From contig OY783191.1 of the NCBI GenBank assembly GCA_963678675.1, positions 14,723,096 to 14,787,095 on the forward strand: 64,000 nt of DNA, written 5' to 3'. A model generated the notes under the pieces. That model searched no databases. It was not told where the DNA came from and worked only from the letters and a program-made list of their open reading frames with translations. This stretch comes from Xiphydria camelus. Its lineage: Eukaryota; Arthropoda; Insecta; Hymenoptera; Xiphydriidae. The translations under genes were made by a program, and so were the position numbers. Shown here piece by piece: positions 63,720 to 64,000 of the stretch; the first letter of the stretch is position 1; the number at the start of each line of letters is the position of its first letter.

Positions 63720-64000
63720 CACGTTCGCTGCCATCTCTCAGATCACGCACGCACCACCATTAGTAGTGGTAGAGAAGGAGTGTATGTACTGAGATTCGGT
63801 ATTTTTATGGTTGGCCAGAAACGATAAGGTATTCATCCGGAAGATGTAAGTCGATACTCCATTATTCCGATAAGACTTTTCGTCGGGTCCAACTCTGTCT
63901 TATACGGCATCCCGCTTTGCATTCAGTTCCAGTATTGAGAGGGAAATTTGATATTAGAAGAAATTGTAAAGGAGAAAAAGGATTAACACACTATTTCCTT
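63720..64000. mobile_element. Possible piggyBac-type element end
   Basis: TTAA at 63716-63719 is followed by CACGTTCGCTGCCATCTCTC, and family X homology stops exactly there. The other end is not in the window. The word acgcacgcaccaccattagtagtggt near 63750 is a short hairpin region. Confidence 0.4.

Overview
This window reads as eukaryotic, almost certainly insect, repeat-dense DNA. I recognise no ordinary host gene. Nearly every region I could interpret is a transposable element, a foldback/MITE, or a relic of one. The mix (Polinton/Maverick, piggyBac, Tc5-like and DD41D Tc1/mariner elements, a Helitron, Ty3/Gypsy, THAP and SWIM zinc-finger relics) fits an arthropod. The SWIM and THAP fragments and the Polinton protein set remind me of ant and wasp genomes, so Hymenoptera is my guess, but that is inference.

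Layout. 1-4600: a mosaic of a dispersed repeat (family A), broken at 61-1136 by an element with 14-bp inverted ends carrying a THAP relic. 4603-8620: a 722-bp inverted-repeat MITE, a SWIM zinc-finger ORF, a mariner deletion derivative and another foldback. 9978-25646: a nearly whole Polinton (Maverick) with ~585-bp terminal inverted repeats. It holds, left to right, a conserved unknown protein, major capsid, penton, packaging ATPase, two conserved unknown proteins, a truncated integrase and a protein-primed DNA polymerase. The polymerase gene is split near its C-terminal end by a 4.6-kb Tc5-like transposon (16531-21177). 26268-30673: a piggyBac element with TTAA duplications, itself holding a Helitron remnant and an intron that contains a MITE. 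30800-35160: foldbacks and an apparently intact DD41D mariner (32347-34099) sitting in the centre of a palindromic MITE.

36118-38417 is the front of a second Polinton polymerase, and 56658-61830 holds relics of ATPase, integrase, protease, penton, major capsid and other genes on the same strand. These may be two halves of one Polinton separated by later insertions. Between them lie a GC-rich segment, the N-terminal part of an unnamed multi-zinc-pair protein family (40213-41218), further foldbacks, a THAP ORF, and an 8.8-kb Ty3/Gypsy element with near-identical LTRs (47163-55984) inserted in a foldback element. The C-terminal part of the same unnamed family lies on the minus strand at 62478-63715.

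Most coding regions are broken by single stops, frameshifts or nested insertions. The clearly open frames are the Polinton ATPase, the DD41D transposase, gypsy gag and the main gypsy pol ORF. The nesting gives a relative order of insertion: Polinton, then Tc5-like, then an 80-bp TTAA MITE; FB element, then gypsy, then an 817-bp foldback; palindromic MITE, then DD41D element.
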